Shown: positions 27,182 through 36,572, counted from the stretch's first letter. The stretch is DNA of 64,000 nucleotides from Flavobacteriaceae bacterium GF1 (GCA_009797885.1 WNKP01000015.1:1-64000), one strand, 5' to 3'. The notes: a model not told the origin generated them from the sequence alone. Program-made: numbers and translations.

Positions 27182-30160
27182 ATGCAAAATAAGGGATTAG
27201 TAAGGCTTTTTGCGCTGCTTTTCGGCTTGGTCAGTATCTACCAACTCTCCTATACGTTCATTACCAGTAAAGTTGAAAGCGATGCGGATACCTTTGCCGT
27301 AAACCAGATTTCCGAAGCTGAGGAAGATTATGTGGCGAAGCGTGAAGCCTTGGAAGCATCATATTTGGATTCGATTGGCGGTAATCCAATTTTGGGGTAT
27401 ACCAGCTATGATGATGCCAAAACCAAAGAACTCAACAAAGGCTTGGACCTTAAAGGGGGTATTAATGTTACGCTCCAAATTTCGGTCAAGGATATTTTAA
27501 AAGGGCTGGCCAATAATACCAAAAGCCCGGTATTCAATAAGGCTTTGGCAGATGCCGATGAGGCTTCCAAAAATAGTGATGATACCTATCTGGAACTCTT
27601 TTTTGATGCTTTTGATGCCATAAAAGGGGATACCAAACTGGCCTCTCCCGAAATTTTTGCCAATAAGACCTTAAGTGATGAAATCAATTTTCAAATGACC
27701 GATGATCAGGTAAAACCCATCATTCGGAGAAAGATTGACGAATCTGTGGTTTCTGCGTTTGAAGTATTGCGCAAGCGTATTGATGGTTTTGGGGTAACAC
27801 AGCCCAACATTCAGCGGGAAGGGAACTCGGGTCGTATTTTGGTGGAATTACCCGGTGCCAGGGATGTGCAACGTGCCCAGGAATTATTGTCCAGTACCGC
27901 GCAGTTGGAATTCTGGGAGACCTATCAACAAAACAATCCAAGTCTTGGACAATTTTTTGTGAACGCCAATGAAAAGCTGCGTGAAATCCTTGAACCTGTG
28001 GAACAGGAAAAGGATACGTTGAGCACTCCTGAATCAGAAATCGATTCACTCCTTTCCGATGTAGCTGAGGATTCCCTGGACTTTTCCACTCAAATAAATC
28101 CCCTTTTGAGCAAACTATTGCCCGCTGCGCCCGGTAGCCATGCCATGGCTAGATTGGCCGTTTCCGATACGGCAGAGATAGGAGCCTATTTAAGGATGCC
28201 GGAAATACGAAGACTTTTACCGGCCGATGTTCAATTTACCAGATTTGCCTTTGAGAAGCCACCAAAAGATTCCGAAGTTGCGGAACTATTTGCATTAAAA
28301 TCCAACCGTGACGGTGTTCCAAGAATAAGCGGGGATGTGATTACCGATGCCCAGGACACTTTTGACCAGTTCAATAAACCTGCCGTAACCATGAGTATGA
28401 ATACCCGTGGGGCCAGGGAATGGGAAAAACTGACAGGGGATGCCTTTAACAACCAAACAGGTATTGCCATAGTACTTGACAACAAAGTATACACTGCCCC
28501 CGGTGTGTCCACAGGGCCTATTTCTGGTGGCCGTTCAGAAATTACGGGAACGTTTACCATAAACGAAACCAAGGATATTGCCAATGTACTGCGGGCCGGT
28601 AAATTACCGGCATCCGCTGAAATTATTCAATCTGAAGTGGTAGGGCCTTCCTTGGGACAGGAAGCTATCGATAGTGGTTTTGCCTCTTTTTTGATTGCCA
28701 TGGCCTTTGTTTTGGTCTGGATGATTTTCTACTACGGTAAGGCTGGAATTTTTGCCGATATCGCCTTGATTTTCAATATTCTATTAATTTTTGGGGTGCT
28801 GACCAGCTTAGGTGCGGTATTGACCTTGCCCGGTATTGCGGGTATTGTCCTGACCATTGGTATGTCCGTGGATGCCAACGTACTGATTTTTGAACGTATC
28901 AAGGAGGAATTGGCCAAAGGTAAAGGAAAGGCACAGGCCGTAGCGGACGGATTCAACAATGCCTTGTCTTCCATTTTGGATGCGAACATTACCACCGGTC
29001 TAACGGCGATTATCCTCTTTGTTTTTGGTTCTGGCCCGATCAAAGGATTTGCCACCACCCTTTTGATAGGTATCGTAACGTCTTTATTTACGGCCATCTT
29101 TGTAACCCGTTTAATGGTGGATTGGTACATCGCCAAACGAGGAAGGGAATTGGCGTTCTCGACCCCATTGACCAAAAATCTATTCACTAACTTGAGCATT
29201 AATTTCCTTTCCAAAAGAAAGATTGCCTATGTCGTTTCCATAATATTGGTAGGTGTTGGGGCGTTCTCCCTATTCACAAAAGGATTGCAGCAAGGTGTCG
29301 ACTTTATAGGTGGGCGTTCCTATCAAATCCGTTTTGAAAAAGAGGTGAATCCCTCTGAGATCGCTTCTGGCTTAAATGAGGTTTTTGGAAGTGGCACCCA
29401 GGTAAAAACCTTTGGTGAGGCCAATCAGATTAAGGTGACGACCCCATATAAGGTGGATGTTGAAGGCATTGAGGTGGACGATGAGATTCAAAATAAATTG
29501 TATACCTCGCTTCAGCAATATCTTCCCGATGGTACTTCTTTTGAGGATTTCACCGTTGGAGCATCTGAAAAATCGATTGGAATTTTACAATCGACCAAAG
29601 TTGGTCCAACCATTGCTGATGACATTAAGCAGAATGCCTATTATGCCATTCTGGGATCGTTGGCCGTGGTGTTTCTTTATATCCTGCTTCGATTTAAAAG
29701 ATGGCAATTCTCCTTGGGTGCGGTTGCGGCCGTATTCCATGATGTCATGATTGTTTTGGGCATCTTTTCACTGACCAGTACCATTATGCCGTTCAATATG
29801 GAAATTGATCAAGCCTTTATTGCGGCAATACTGACCGTAATTGGATATTCCCTGAACGATACCGTTGTTGTGTTTGACCGTATTCGTGAAGTGGTCGGCC
29901 TAAAAGGTTGGAAAGGTGGTGCCCATATCAACCAGGCGTTGAACAGTACCTTGAGTCGTACATTGAATACTTCCCTAACCACTTTGATCGTACTTTTGGC
30001 CATCTTTGTTTTTGGTGGTGAAAGTTTGCGCGGTTTTATGTTCGCAATGATCGTTGGGGTACTTGTAGGTACATATTCATCGGTGTTCATTGCAACTCCG
30101 ATTATGTTCGATTCCTTAAAAAAGAAGATTGCCAGTGATGGCAAGGTTGCCGTAGCCTAG
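27182..30160 (+). CDS. secDF: Protein translocase SecDF fusion
   Basis: 992 residues with SecD and SecF joined in one polypeptide, the usual state in Bacteroidota. It uses the proton gradient to pull secreted proteins through SecYEG from the periplasmic side. The SecD part has one N-terminal helix, the P1 domain (LDLKGGINVTLQI, VLRKRIDGFGVTQPNIQREG in parts) and helices with GMSVDANVLIFERIKEE, which holds the essential Asp. SecF begins near residue 660 (LSKRKIAYVVSIILVGVG) and has GVDFIGG, GYSLNDTVVVFDRIREV and a final helix. Twelve transmembrane helices are expected. A terminator follows. Confidence 0.93.
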   Translation: MQNKGLVRLFALLFGLVSIYQLSYTFITSKVESDADTFAVNQISEAEEDYVAKREALEASYLDSIGGNPILGYTSYDDAKTKELNKGLDLKGGINVTLQISVKDILKGLANNTKSPVFNKALADADEASKNSDDTYLELFFDAFDAIKGDTKLASPEIFANKTLSDEINFQMTDDQVKPIIRRKIDESVVSAFEVLRKRIDGFGVTQPNIQREGNSGRILVELPGARDVQRAQELLSSTAQLEFWETYQQNNPSLGQFFVNANEKLREILEPVEQEKDTLSTPESEIDSLLSDVAEDSLDFSTQINPLLSKLLPAAPGSHAMARLAVSDTAEIGAYLRMPEIRRLLPADVQFTRFAFEKPPKDSEVAELFALKSNRDGVPRISGDVITDAQDTFDQFNKPAVTMSMNTRGAREWEKLTGDAFNNQTGIAIVLDNKVYTAPGVSTGPISGGRSEITGTFTINETKDIANVLRAGKLPASAEIIQSEVVGPSLGQEAIDSGFASFLIAMAFVLVWMIFYYGKAGIFADIALIFNILLIFGVLTSLGAVLTLPGIAGIVLTIGMSVDANVLIFERIKEELAKGKGKAQAVADGFNNALSSILDANITTGLTAIILFVFGSGPIKGFATTLLIGIVTSLFTAIFVTRLMVDWYIAKRGRELAFSTPLTKNLFTNLSINFLSKRKIAYVVSIILVGVGAFSLFTKGLQQGVDFIGGRSYQIRFEKEVNPSEIASGLNEVFGSGTQVKTFGEANQIKVTTPYKVDVEGIEVDDEIQNKLYTSLQQYLPDGTSFEDFTVGASEKSIGILQSTKVGPTIADDIKQNAYYAILGSLAVVFLYILLRFKRWQFSLGAVAAVFHDVMIVLGIFSLTSTIMPFNMEIDQAFIAAILTVIGYSLNDTVVVFDRIREVVGLKGWKGGAHINQALNSTLSRTLNTSLTTLIVLLAIFVFGGESLRGFMFAMIVGVLVGTYSSVFIATPIMFDSLKKKIASDGKVAVA

Positions 30161-30178
30161 CTATGGTTTCCAAGATAG

Positions 30179-30217
30179 TAAACCGCTTTCCCAAGGCATC
30201 GGGGAGGCGGTTTTTTT
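30179..30217. terminator. Terminator between secDF and the convergent cluster
   Basis: AAACCGC and GCGGTTT pair across a 20-base interior that itself contains CCC/GGG pairing. A seven-T run follows on the plus strand. The T run overlaps the stop codon of the small minus-strand gene at 30216. Confidence 0.75.
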
Positions 30218-30395
30218 ATGCCTTGTCTGGAAAATATTCACCAATAAAGGCTGCCTTTCCAATGTAGGTGTCCCTATTGCTTAAGTATTTTGGAATAGTG
30301 GTATCACGTCCTTTTTGGAGGTCGCGCACAATGTCTTGCAGGACAGTTTCACAAAAATGCTGGCGTTTTTCCTTGGATACGTCATAAAAACCCAT
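30216..30395 (-). CDS. 59-residue AlkD-like (DNA alkylation repeat) N-terminal fragment
   Basis: A short frame of 59 codons starts 8 bases after the TfoX-like gene. It begins MGFYDVSKEKRQHFCETVLQ and includes PKYLSNRDTYIGKAAFIGEYF. This resembles the first two helical repeats of DNA alkylation repeat proteins, which open with an FYxxSKEKR-type segment and later DTYIRKxAY. A full AlkD-type protein is over 200 residues; here the frame stops at a terminator hairpin after the second repeat. It is either a decayed gene or a stand-alone HEAT-like peptide. The resemblance is from memory, not a search. Confidence 0.5.
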   Translation of the reverse strand: MGFYDVSKEKRQHFCETVLQDIVRDLQKGRDTTIPKYLSNRDTYIGKAAFIGEYFPDKA

Positions 30396-30403
30396 GCGGG
30401 CCT

Positions 30404-30727
30404 TTATTTTGGTGGAAGTGAGTTCACATGTTTAAAGCCTTTTCCCAATATTACGCTCAATACTTCCACTTGACCTAAAAGCTCTTTTGGGATTAAAACG
30501 TATTCCCGCATTCGTGCCCCGTAGGACATAAAGGGTTTCGCTCCAAATTCCTTGTCGAATTCCTCAGTATCCGTTTTGGACAATCGAATGCCAATTTCAT
30601 GGTCCTTGTTCAATTGTGAGAACATATATCCGTTGGAGGATGTGTAGGGCATGGTCTTGCCTTTACGTTCCAATCCGGCCATGGCAATTGCGCTTTCATA
30701 GATGGTCAATATTTCGTCCCTGGTCAT
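30404..30727 (-). CDS. TfoX N-terminal-like domain protein
   Basis: 107 residues. The central part, SSNGYMFSQLNKDHEIGIRLS and SYGARMREYVLIPKELL (each a short segment), fits the small alpha/beta TfoX N-terminal or YjbR-like fold. There is no TfoX C-terminal helix-hairpin domain. Its ATG overlaps the stop of the decarboxylase gene by 4 bases (ATGA), so the two are translationally coupled. A role in competence should not be assumed. Family call is moderate, function unknown. Confidence 0.6.
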   Translation of the reverse strand: MTRDEILTIYESAIAMAGLERKGKTMPYTSSNGYMFSQLNKDHEIGIRLSKTDTEEFDKEFGAKPFMSYGARMREYVLIPKELLGQVEVLSVILGKGFKHVNSLPPK

Positions 30728-32187
30728 GATACGATTTTTGTTTGGTATTCCATTTTATGGGCTACTTCACGAATCACTTCCAATAAATAGGCAACGGTTT
30801 CTTTGGTCTTTCGATGATTGATCAGGCAGGCCCGTATGGCATATTCCCCTTTTAGGGAAGTCCCCATGATAAAAACACGGCCATCCTTCTCCAACTCCGG
30901 CATCAATCTTTGGTTGAACTCCGTGATTTCGTCGGGTGAAACCATATCACCCACATATCGAAAACAAGATACGGCCAATTTGGAATCCGCTACCAATTCA
31001 AAATCCTTGGATGTTCTGACCAAGTCGTTTAAATAATGGGTCAAATCAATATCCTTTTGGATCATGTCCTTGATTCGTTTCATACCATAGGCCTTAATGG
31101 TCATCCAAACCTTAAAGGCTTTGGCGTTTCTGGAAAGCTGAAAGTAGTGCTCATTGTATTCCAATCGATTGCCATCATTGGCCAGTTCCGTATCCAAATA
31201 AGCCGCTTTCTTAAAATAGGTCCGTTTGAGCTTATCCCAGCTTCGCACCAAAGTACAACCTCCTTCAAAGGGAACATAAAGCCATTTATGGAAATCCAGG
31301 GCGATGGAATCTGCGCGTTCCATCCCCTTGTAATCTGCTTTTAGGCTGTCCAATATTCCGGCCAAGGCCCCATAGGCACCATCCACATGGTACCACATCC
31401 CATATTTTTCGGCGATATGGGCCAAAGTATCCAAATCATCAATGGCACCGGTATTTACGGTTCCTGCATTCCCGATAAGGCAAAAAGGGAGCAATCCATT
31501 GCGGATATCTTCCTCAATTTGTTTTTCAAGAAGGTCGATTCTAATTTTAAAACCGGAATCTGTTTCAATTTTTCGAAGGTGGTCGGTACCAATGCCCAGG
31601 AGTTCCACGCTCTTGTCCACACAGCTATGTACTTCCTCGGAAGCGTAGACCACAAATGGTTTTTGACCAAAAAGTCCCCGCTTTCGAATCTCCCCTTTTT
31701 CGAAGAGAATGTTCCTACCCACCGTAAGCCCTGTGAGATTGGCGGCCGACCCACCACTCACAAGGACACCACCGGAATCTTCCGGAAAATCCAATAATTG
31801 GGCCGTCCATTTAACGACCCGCTTTTCAATTTCGTTTAAGGCAGGGGCCAAGTGCCACTTGGTTTGATTTTGGTTAATGGTCGCAGCCAGTTTTTCGGCT
31901 GCTATGGCAATTTGGTTTCCGCCGGACATTACATAGGCATACATATGGGGCCCTAGGTTGCCCGTAGCCGTTGCTAAAACCTTTTGTTCCACTTCTTTCA
32001 ACAATTCCTCTTGGGGAATCCCTTCCTCGGGCAAGGATTCGTCAAACCAACTTTCCACTTCCCGTTGGGGATGATAGTGGTAGCCTTTTAAGTCCTCAAT
32101 ATGGGCAAATTGCTTAAGTACCAAATCCGTACTCAGGTCCAATAAGCTTTTGAATTCAGGATTTGGGAGATCGAGACTTTTCTGCAT
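30724..32187 (-). CDS. Group II PLP-dependent decarboxylase
   Basis: 487 residues of the aromatic-amino-acid/glutamate/cysteine-sulfinate decarboxylase superfamily. The internal aldimine Lys301 is in ALDFHKWLYVP, Asp269 in YHVDGAYGA pairs with the cofactor, and His187 in EEVHSCV stacks on the ring. Residues 140-150 (GGVLVSGGSAANL) bind the phosphate. NQIAIAAEKLAATINQNQ and the C-terminal ACLINHRKT are also typical. The substrate (aromatic amino acid, diaminobutyrate, glutamate) cannot be fixed. It overlaps the DinB gene by 32 bases and the TfoX-like gene by 4 bases, so all are one transcript. Confidence 0.85.
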   Translation of the reverse strand: MQKSLDLPNPEFKSLLDLSTDLVLKQFAHIEDLKGYHYHPQREVESWFDESLPEEGIPQEELLKEVEQKVLATATGNLGPHMYAYVMSGGNQIAIAAEKLAATINQNQTKWHLAPALNEIEKRVVKWTAQLLDFPEDSGGVLVSGGSAANLTGLTVGRNILFEKGEIRKRGLFGQKPFVVYASEEVHSCVDKSVELLGIGTDHLRKIETDSGFKIRIDLLEKQIEEDIRNGLLPFCLIGNAGTVNTGAIDDLDTLAHIAEKYGMWYHVDGAYGALAGILDSLKADYKGMERADSIALDFHKWLYVPFEGGCTLVRSWDKLKRTYFKKAAYLDTELANDGNRLEYNEHYFQLSRNAKAFKVWMTIKAYGMKRIKDMIQKDIDLTHYLNDLVRTSKDFELVADSKLAVSCFRYVGDMVSPDEITEFNQRLMPELEKDGRVFIMGTSLKGEYAIRACLINHRKTKETVAYLLEVIREVAHKMEYQTKIVS

Positions 32188-32722
32188 TCTTAAGGGTATT
32201 TAGATTTTCCAAAATCTGTTTGTCGTGATGTTGTACGTGATACATGGTAAAATATAACATTTCCCGCAAAGTGAGTTTTCCCAGCACCGGATGGGGAAGA
32301 ATATGCGAGTCCAACCCTTCTTCCGTGAATTTGGCCAGCCGGGAGGTCAATTTTTGGACCAGGCCCGTCAACGCTTTGAGTTTTTGCTCTTTTAATTTAA
32401 GGGGAATTTCTTCCGGGGCAAATCGATCGGGCAATACATAGTCCTGTTTTTCTTCAAGTACCTTTAGGTATTTTTCAACCAGGGCTTGGTAAGATCTACT
32501 GGGCCGGTTGGCCGTACCAAACTTCATTTTTAACACAAACATAGGTAGGCCAAAGGCCATGTTTACAGGTTTTACCGATTTTATAATGTGCTCCAATTGT
32601 TGACCTGCCCTCCATTTTTTACCTGGTTTTCTTTGGAAATCTGCATCTGAAAGGCATTCCAGGGTATGTATAAAATGCTGATGATGTTGTACGAGTTCTT
32701 GAATAATGTGTACCTTCTCCAT
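32156..32722 (-). CDS. DinB-family four-helix protein
   Basis: 188 residues of the DinB/YfiT-like four-helix bundle. The expected metal-binding histidines are visible: one in AGQQLEHIIKSV (helix 2) and two in MYHVQHHDKQILENL (helix 4). Such proteins are usually metal-dependent thiol transferases or hydrolases. The PVLGKLTLREMLYFTMYH segment is also typical. It is the first gene of an overlapping cluster with the decarboxylase, the TfoX-like protein and the AlkD-like fragment. Substrate unknown. Confidence 0.8.
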   Translation of the reverse strand: MEKVHIIQELVQHHQHFIHTLECLSDADFQRKPGKKWRAGQQLEHIIKSVKPVNMAFGLPMFVLKMKFGTANRPSRSYQALVEKYLKVLEEKQDYVLPDRFAPEEIPLKLKEQKLKALTGLVQKLTSRLAKFTEEGLDSHILPHPVLGKLTLREMLYFTMYHVQHHDKQILENLNTLKNAEKSRSPKS

Positions 32723-32766
32723 ACGCTAAATGTAATGGATTTTATACTACATAGATTGGTTCTGGG

Positions 32767-34233
32767 TCAATGCAATCGCTGTTCTTCGAAGACTTTTAAC
32801 CAGGAAATCAATTGACTGAAAAGCGTAAAGTGCTGTATGACCCGCGTTTGCCCATTAAATCCCCATTTGTCCCGTTCCTTGGTATGGTTTAGCATATAAG
32901 CCAAGGTTTTGGAAAGACTGTCAATATCCGTGGGATCCTCATTTATTTTGCCTGTTTTATTATGCTCCACCTGGAATTTTAATCCAGCCGCACCCGACAC
33001 CAAAAGAGGTTTTCTTTTCCACATGCCCTCTGTGGCGGTAAGGCCAAAGCCTTCCTGTATGGAGTTTTGGACGATAATGCTCGAAGCCCTTTGCAGTGCA
33101 TTGACAATAAGGGCATTTTCCTTGGGGTTGTCCAGGGGAAGCAATAAAATGGCAATATCATTTTGCATCTCAGCATCCAATGCCATATAGGCTTTGGTGA
33201 GCTCATTCAATACCGCCTGGCCTTCCGGATCGTCCGAGACAAATGCGGGATCTGGTCCCGCCATGACAAGAAGTGTCATTTGTATTCGCTTATAGTCCAA
33301 ACCTTCCGGATCACCGTGTGCTTGGTTTTCTTTTTTCATCTTGATAAAGGCCTCCATAAGTTCCTTGAACCCTTTTAAGCGATCCCACCTTGATATTTCC
33401 GTAACAAAAGGCCTATAGATGAGGTTAAGATTGCTATTTTGATTGGGTGAACCAAAGGAGCCGTCCGGCATTATTCTCCGTACCAGATGATTATACCTAT
33501 GGTACAAAATGGCCTTATGATTGTCCAATACTCCGGATTGATACAAAATCCCGATGGATTTATGGAGCTGCAATGCCCTGTTTTTGTGGCTTAACGGATC
33601 AATGGCCGGAGGAATGATACTTGTTTTGCTCTTAAGTGATTTTGGGACATAGGCCGGAAGGCTAAAGATAAAATGATCATAATCATCCGTATAGGGGGAT
33701 AGAAACTTCCAAACCGCATCGGTTACTTCGGTATCGTCTTCCAATCCAATATGACATCGCCAAATAATGGGAACCTTCTTCTCTTTCTTTAGCATTGCCG
33801 CCAATGGCATGGGTTGTGGGTCGTGTACCACAACAATATCACCATCAGCTATAAGATCAAGGGCCTTGGGGAGGTTTTGTTTGTTGACAGCCTCGTAAAC
33901 TTCACGGTCACCGGGAGTAAATTTACCATCCCCACTTCCGTGAATTGCATTGTGTATTCGCTTTGTTAGGTCAAAAAAGGCTTCGTCTTTAGCTTCGATT
34001 ACCAACCATTCAATGGAAACACCCAATTCACGAAGTATTCGCATTTGACTTGGTAGCATTTCCGCCACGCCTCCACCAATCGCCGTGGAATTGATCATCC
34101 AAATAGTACTGCCCTGAATGGATGCTATGGCTTCTTTGGATTGTTCCAAAAAATCGAGGACCAGGGAATATAATGAGCCGTAAGCTTTGTAATCTTGAAG
34201 TTTGGCGCCTGGTTTTACTTGGATTTTCTGCAT
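32767..34233 (-). CDS. GT4 glycosyltransferase, trehalose-synthase (TreT) like
   Basis: 488 residues with the two Rossmann domains of a GT-B enzyme. The N-terminal domain has WMINSTAIGGGVAEMLPSQM (in parts), a glycine motif typical of trehalose glycosyltransferring synthase and glucosylglycerate-type enzymes, and WRCHIGL. The C-terminal domain has FVTEISRWDRLKGF, VQNSIQEGFGLTATEGMWK with the E-x7-E nucleotide-sugar motif, and KPLLVSGAAGLK. The enzyme probably joins a nucleotide-activated glucose to glucose, giving trehalose or a related disaccharide. No other trehalose gene lies in the window. It is separated from the ABC gene by 57 bases. Confidence 0.75.
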   Translation of the reverse strand: MQKIQVKPGAKLQDYKAYGSLYSLVLDFLEQSKEAIASIQGSTIWMINSTAIGGGVAEMLPSQMRILRELGVSIEWLVIEAKDEAFFDLTKRIHNAIHGSGDGKFTPGDREVYEAVNKQNLPKALDLIADGDIVVVHDPQPMPLAAMLKKEKKVPIIWRCHIGLEDDTEVTDAVWKFLSPYTDDYDHFIFSLPAYVPKSLKSKTSIIPPAIDPLSHKNRALQLHKSIGILYQSGVLDNHKAILYHRYNHLVRRIMPDGSFGSPNQNSNLNLIYRPFVTEISRWDRLKGFKELMEAFIKMKKENQAHGDPEGLDYKRIQMTLLVMAGPDPAFVSDDPEGQAVLNELTKAYMALDAEMQNDIAILLLPLDNPKENALIVNALQRASSIIVQNSIQEGFGLTATEGMWKRKPLLVSGAAGLKFQVEHNKTGKINEDPTDIDSLSKTLAYMLNHTKERDKWGFNGQTRVIQHFTLFSQLISWLKVFEEQRLH

Positions 34234-34290
34234 TTAAGGAAGTTTGTTGTTTTTCAAAAGGTACCAAAAAATAAGGTAATCCCCATGAAG

Positions 34291-35535
34291 TCAGCTGGAA
34301 TTTATAAAACCCAGTGAACCTGTGGCGGAGGGTTGCAGTTCAAACCTTTTTTCTGGCCTTAAATTGGGCTCATTCCTATGGGACACATAAATGATGGCAG
34401 AATCACTTCCTTGGGCATAGGTGTTGATCAGTTCCACAAAGAAAGTGGCACCGGAATCATCCAAACCAACGGTAGGTTCATCCAAAATAAGCAAGGGTGG
34501 ATGCTTTATCAATGCCCGGGCCGTCATTACCAGTCTTTTGGCCCCTATACTCAGTTCATGAAAATAGCGGTGTTTCTTGTTTTTCAGACCAAGAAGATCC
34601 AACCATTCCGTGGCCTTGTGTATTTCCGTTTCAGAAGGCTTGGTATAAAGGCCTATGGAATCGTACAGACCGGAAATGATCATCTGTTCCAGGGTATGAT
34701 ATCCCCTAAATCGGTCTACCATGGCGGGGGAGAAATAGCCAATAAGCTCCTTAAGGTCCCAGACACTTTCCCCACTTCCCTTTTTGTGTCCAAATAGGGT
34801 CAAATCCTGTCCATAGCCTTTGTGGCTATCTCCAGTGATAAGGTTGAGCAATGTACTTTTTCCACTTCCATTTGGACCGACCAGTTGCCAAAACTCCTTT
34901 CTTTTAATGACCCAATTGATTTCTTTGAGAACGGGTTTTGCACCAAAACTGACCGATACATTTTTAAATTCGATCAGACATTCATCCGGCAAGTGAATCG
35001 ACTTTATGGGCTGGGGAGCTTTTTGACCGATTCGGAGCTTTGTTTGGTCCGAGGCGGACTGAAAACCTTTCCCTTTTTTAAATTTCAGGAGCAGATTGTC
35101 TTTGAACTGGAAAAAATGTTGTGCGAAAGGGAAAGCGTCCGACACCCTGGTCGTGATTTGAATGATGGACAGTTTCTGACTGAGGTCTTGAAAATTGTCC
35201 CTGAGTTGTTCTTGACTCCCGATATCCAGGCTATCATAGGAATTCACCACAATCAATACCTCTGGATTTTGAGCCATCAAATAGTGAAGCAAGGCCTTTT
35301 TCCGTTCTCCACTACTCATGGATTTTAAGGATTGCCCAGAGCCTTTGGTGAGCACTTTCCGGTCATGGCGTTCCTCCTCTTCGATGAACTGTTCAATTTG
35401 ATAGGGCGAAAATTCCCCAATGTTCTTGGTTTTTAACCAAAGGAAATCGGGATAGGTGCCATTAGTGAGATTCGAAACCAATTTTTTGGTTTTTACTTCA
35501 TTGTCCAGTAGGATAACGGAATGGCTATGGGTCAT
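34291..35535 (-). CDS. Double ABC ATPase, ModF-like, with a degenerate first half
   Basis: 414 residues with two ABC modules and no membrane segments. The second module is complete: Walker A GPNGSGKST (220-228), an altered signature LSIGAKRL, Walker B LLILDEPTVGLD and the switch His in IYVSHRNE. The first module has no Walker A, keeps a signature-like MSSGERKKAL (72-81), and has VLIVVNSYDSLD where Walker B should be. It can help form the dimer but should not hydrolyse ATP. This layout matches ModF/PhrA-like proteins, whose role is not settled. No permease is adjacent. Confidence 0.75.
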   Translation of the reverse strand: MTHSHSVILLDNEVKTKKLVSNLTNGTYPDFLWLKTKNIGEFSPYQIEQFIEEEERHDRKVLTKGSGQSLKSMSSGERKKALLHYLMAQNPEVLIVVNSYDSLDIGSQEQLRDNFQDLSQKLSIIQITTRVSDAFPFAQHFFQFKDNLLLKFKKGKGFQSASDQTKLRIGQKAPQPIKSIHLPDECLIEFKNVSVSFGAKPVLKEINWVIKRKEFWQLVGPNGSGKSTLLNLITGDSHKGYGQDLTLFGHKKGSGESVWDLKELIGYFSPAMVDRFRGYHTLEQMIISGLYDSIGLYTKPSETEIHKATEWLDLLGLKNKKHRYFHELSIGAKRLVMTARALIKHPPLLILDEPTVGLDDSGATFFVELINTYAQGSDSAIIYVSHRNEPNLRPEKRFELQPSATGSLGFINSS

Positions 35536-35570
35536 GGCTCTTGTAAAACGAGCATAAAAAATAAAAAGAA

Positions 35571-36092
35571 TTAAAACACCACTCTATAGATGTGGACAGG
35601 ATTTTCTTTGTACTGGGTTGTGGTGTCCAGGAACATACCATTTTTAAGTGCAACCTTTTGGGAAGGGATATTAGCTACGTGGATAATGGAAATTACGCTT
35701 TCGGCAAAAGCCTGTTGCCTGGCGTAGGTCTTGCATTTAAAGGCTGCCTCAAAAGCATAGCCTTTTCTCCAATGCTCCGGCAAAATGGAATACCCAATTT
35801 CAAGCTCGGTCTTTTGGTCCACTTCTTGAACCAAAAGCCCACAAATACCTACCAGCTTACCGGTTTCCTTTAGGATTAGGGCATTCATCCCACCTAAATC
35901 ATGTTCGTACCGTTCAAAAATTCGGTCAAATTGTTGTTGGCAGGCCTTAATGGGATCTTTGGGCAGTCCTTCCCAAAATCTTGTGCTCTCCGGGTTTTTA
36001 TGGAATGGCAACCAGGAACCAAAATCCTTGGGAACTACTTTTCGGAACAGTAAGCGCTCCGTTTCCTGATGTTCCAGTAGGTATTTTGGCAT
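35571..36092 (-). CDS. RimJ/RimL-type GNAT acetyltransferase
   Basis: 173 residues. ETERLLFRKVVPKDFGSWLPF is the typical RimJ/L opening. ELEIGYSILPEHWRKGYAFEAA contains the acetyl-CoA loop, and VANIPSQKVALKNGMFLDT is the usual C-terminal region in which Asn and Lys shape the acceptor site. The partner may be a protein N-terminus or a small amine. Its stop is followed by a 35-base gap to the ABC gene, and its start directly adjoins the DUF192 stop with no gap, so they form one transcript. Confidence 0.8.
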   Translation of the reverse strand: MPKYLLEHQETERLLFRKVVPKDFGSWLPFHKNPESTRFWEGLPKDPIKACQQQFDRIFERYEHDLGGMNALILKETGKLVGICGLLVQEVDQKTELEIGYSILPEHWRKGYAFEAAFKCKTYARQQAFAESVISIIHVANIPSQKVALKNGMFLDTTTQYKENPVHIYRVVF

Positions 36093-36572
36093 TTAGTCTT
36101 TTGTGTAGGTGATGCTATCGCCTTCCATAAGGTTCCATCGGTCAGAAAGCCCGGCATTGATTTCCAAGACGAACTTTACCGGTACTGTAGAGGAAAGTCC
36201 GGCTTCATTTAGAGGTTGTGCATTTTTTTGGAAGCTGGCAATACGTTGGTTTTCATCGATAAAAATAATGTCCAATGGAAATTCGGTATTCTTCATGTAA
36301 AAGGAATGCATGGCAACATCAGGAAAAATGAATAGCATCCCTTGATTGTCCTTAATTGACTGGCGGTACATCAATCCCGTCTGTACCTCGTAATCCGTTT
36401 CGGCAAATTCCATATCCAAGGTGACCAGTAGGGAGTCCTTTCTAAAAATGTGAAGCGTACCCTCCTTGGAAAAGGTAATTTCTTCCGTCTTAATTTCCTG
36501 GGTCGGCCTTTCCTTACAATGGGCAAGGAAAAGCGTCAGCACCACAACAACTATTTTCAAAAAATGCCTCAT
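36093..36572 (-). CDS. DUF192 lipoprotein
   Basis: 159 residues: lipobox (VLTLFLAHC) and one DUF192 domain with TDYEVQTGLMYRQSIKDNQGML (in parts), FYMKNTEFPLDIIFID and VPVKFVLEINAGLSD. DUF192 is a small beta fold found in secreted proteins across bacteria and archaea, with no established activity. It lies 32 bases after lgt, the enzyme that would lipidate it, which may be coincidence but keeps both in one minus-strand unit. Confidence 0.85.
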   Translation of the reverse strand: MRHFLKIVVVVLTLFLAHCKERPTQEIKTEEITFSKEGTLHIFRKDSLLVTLDMEFAETDYEVQTGLMYRQSIKDNQGMLFIFPDVAMHSFYMKNTEFPLDIIFIDENQRIASFQKNAQPLNEAGLSSTVPVKFVLEINAGLSDRWNLMEGDSITYTKD

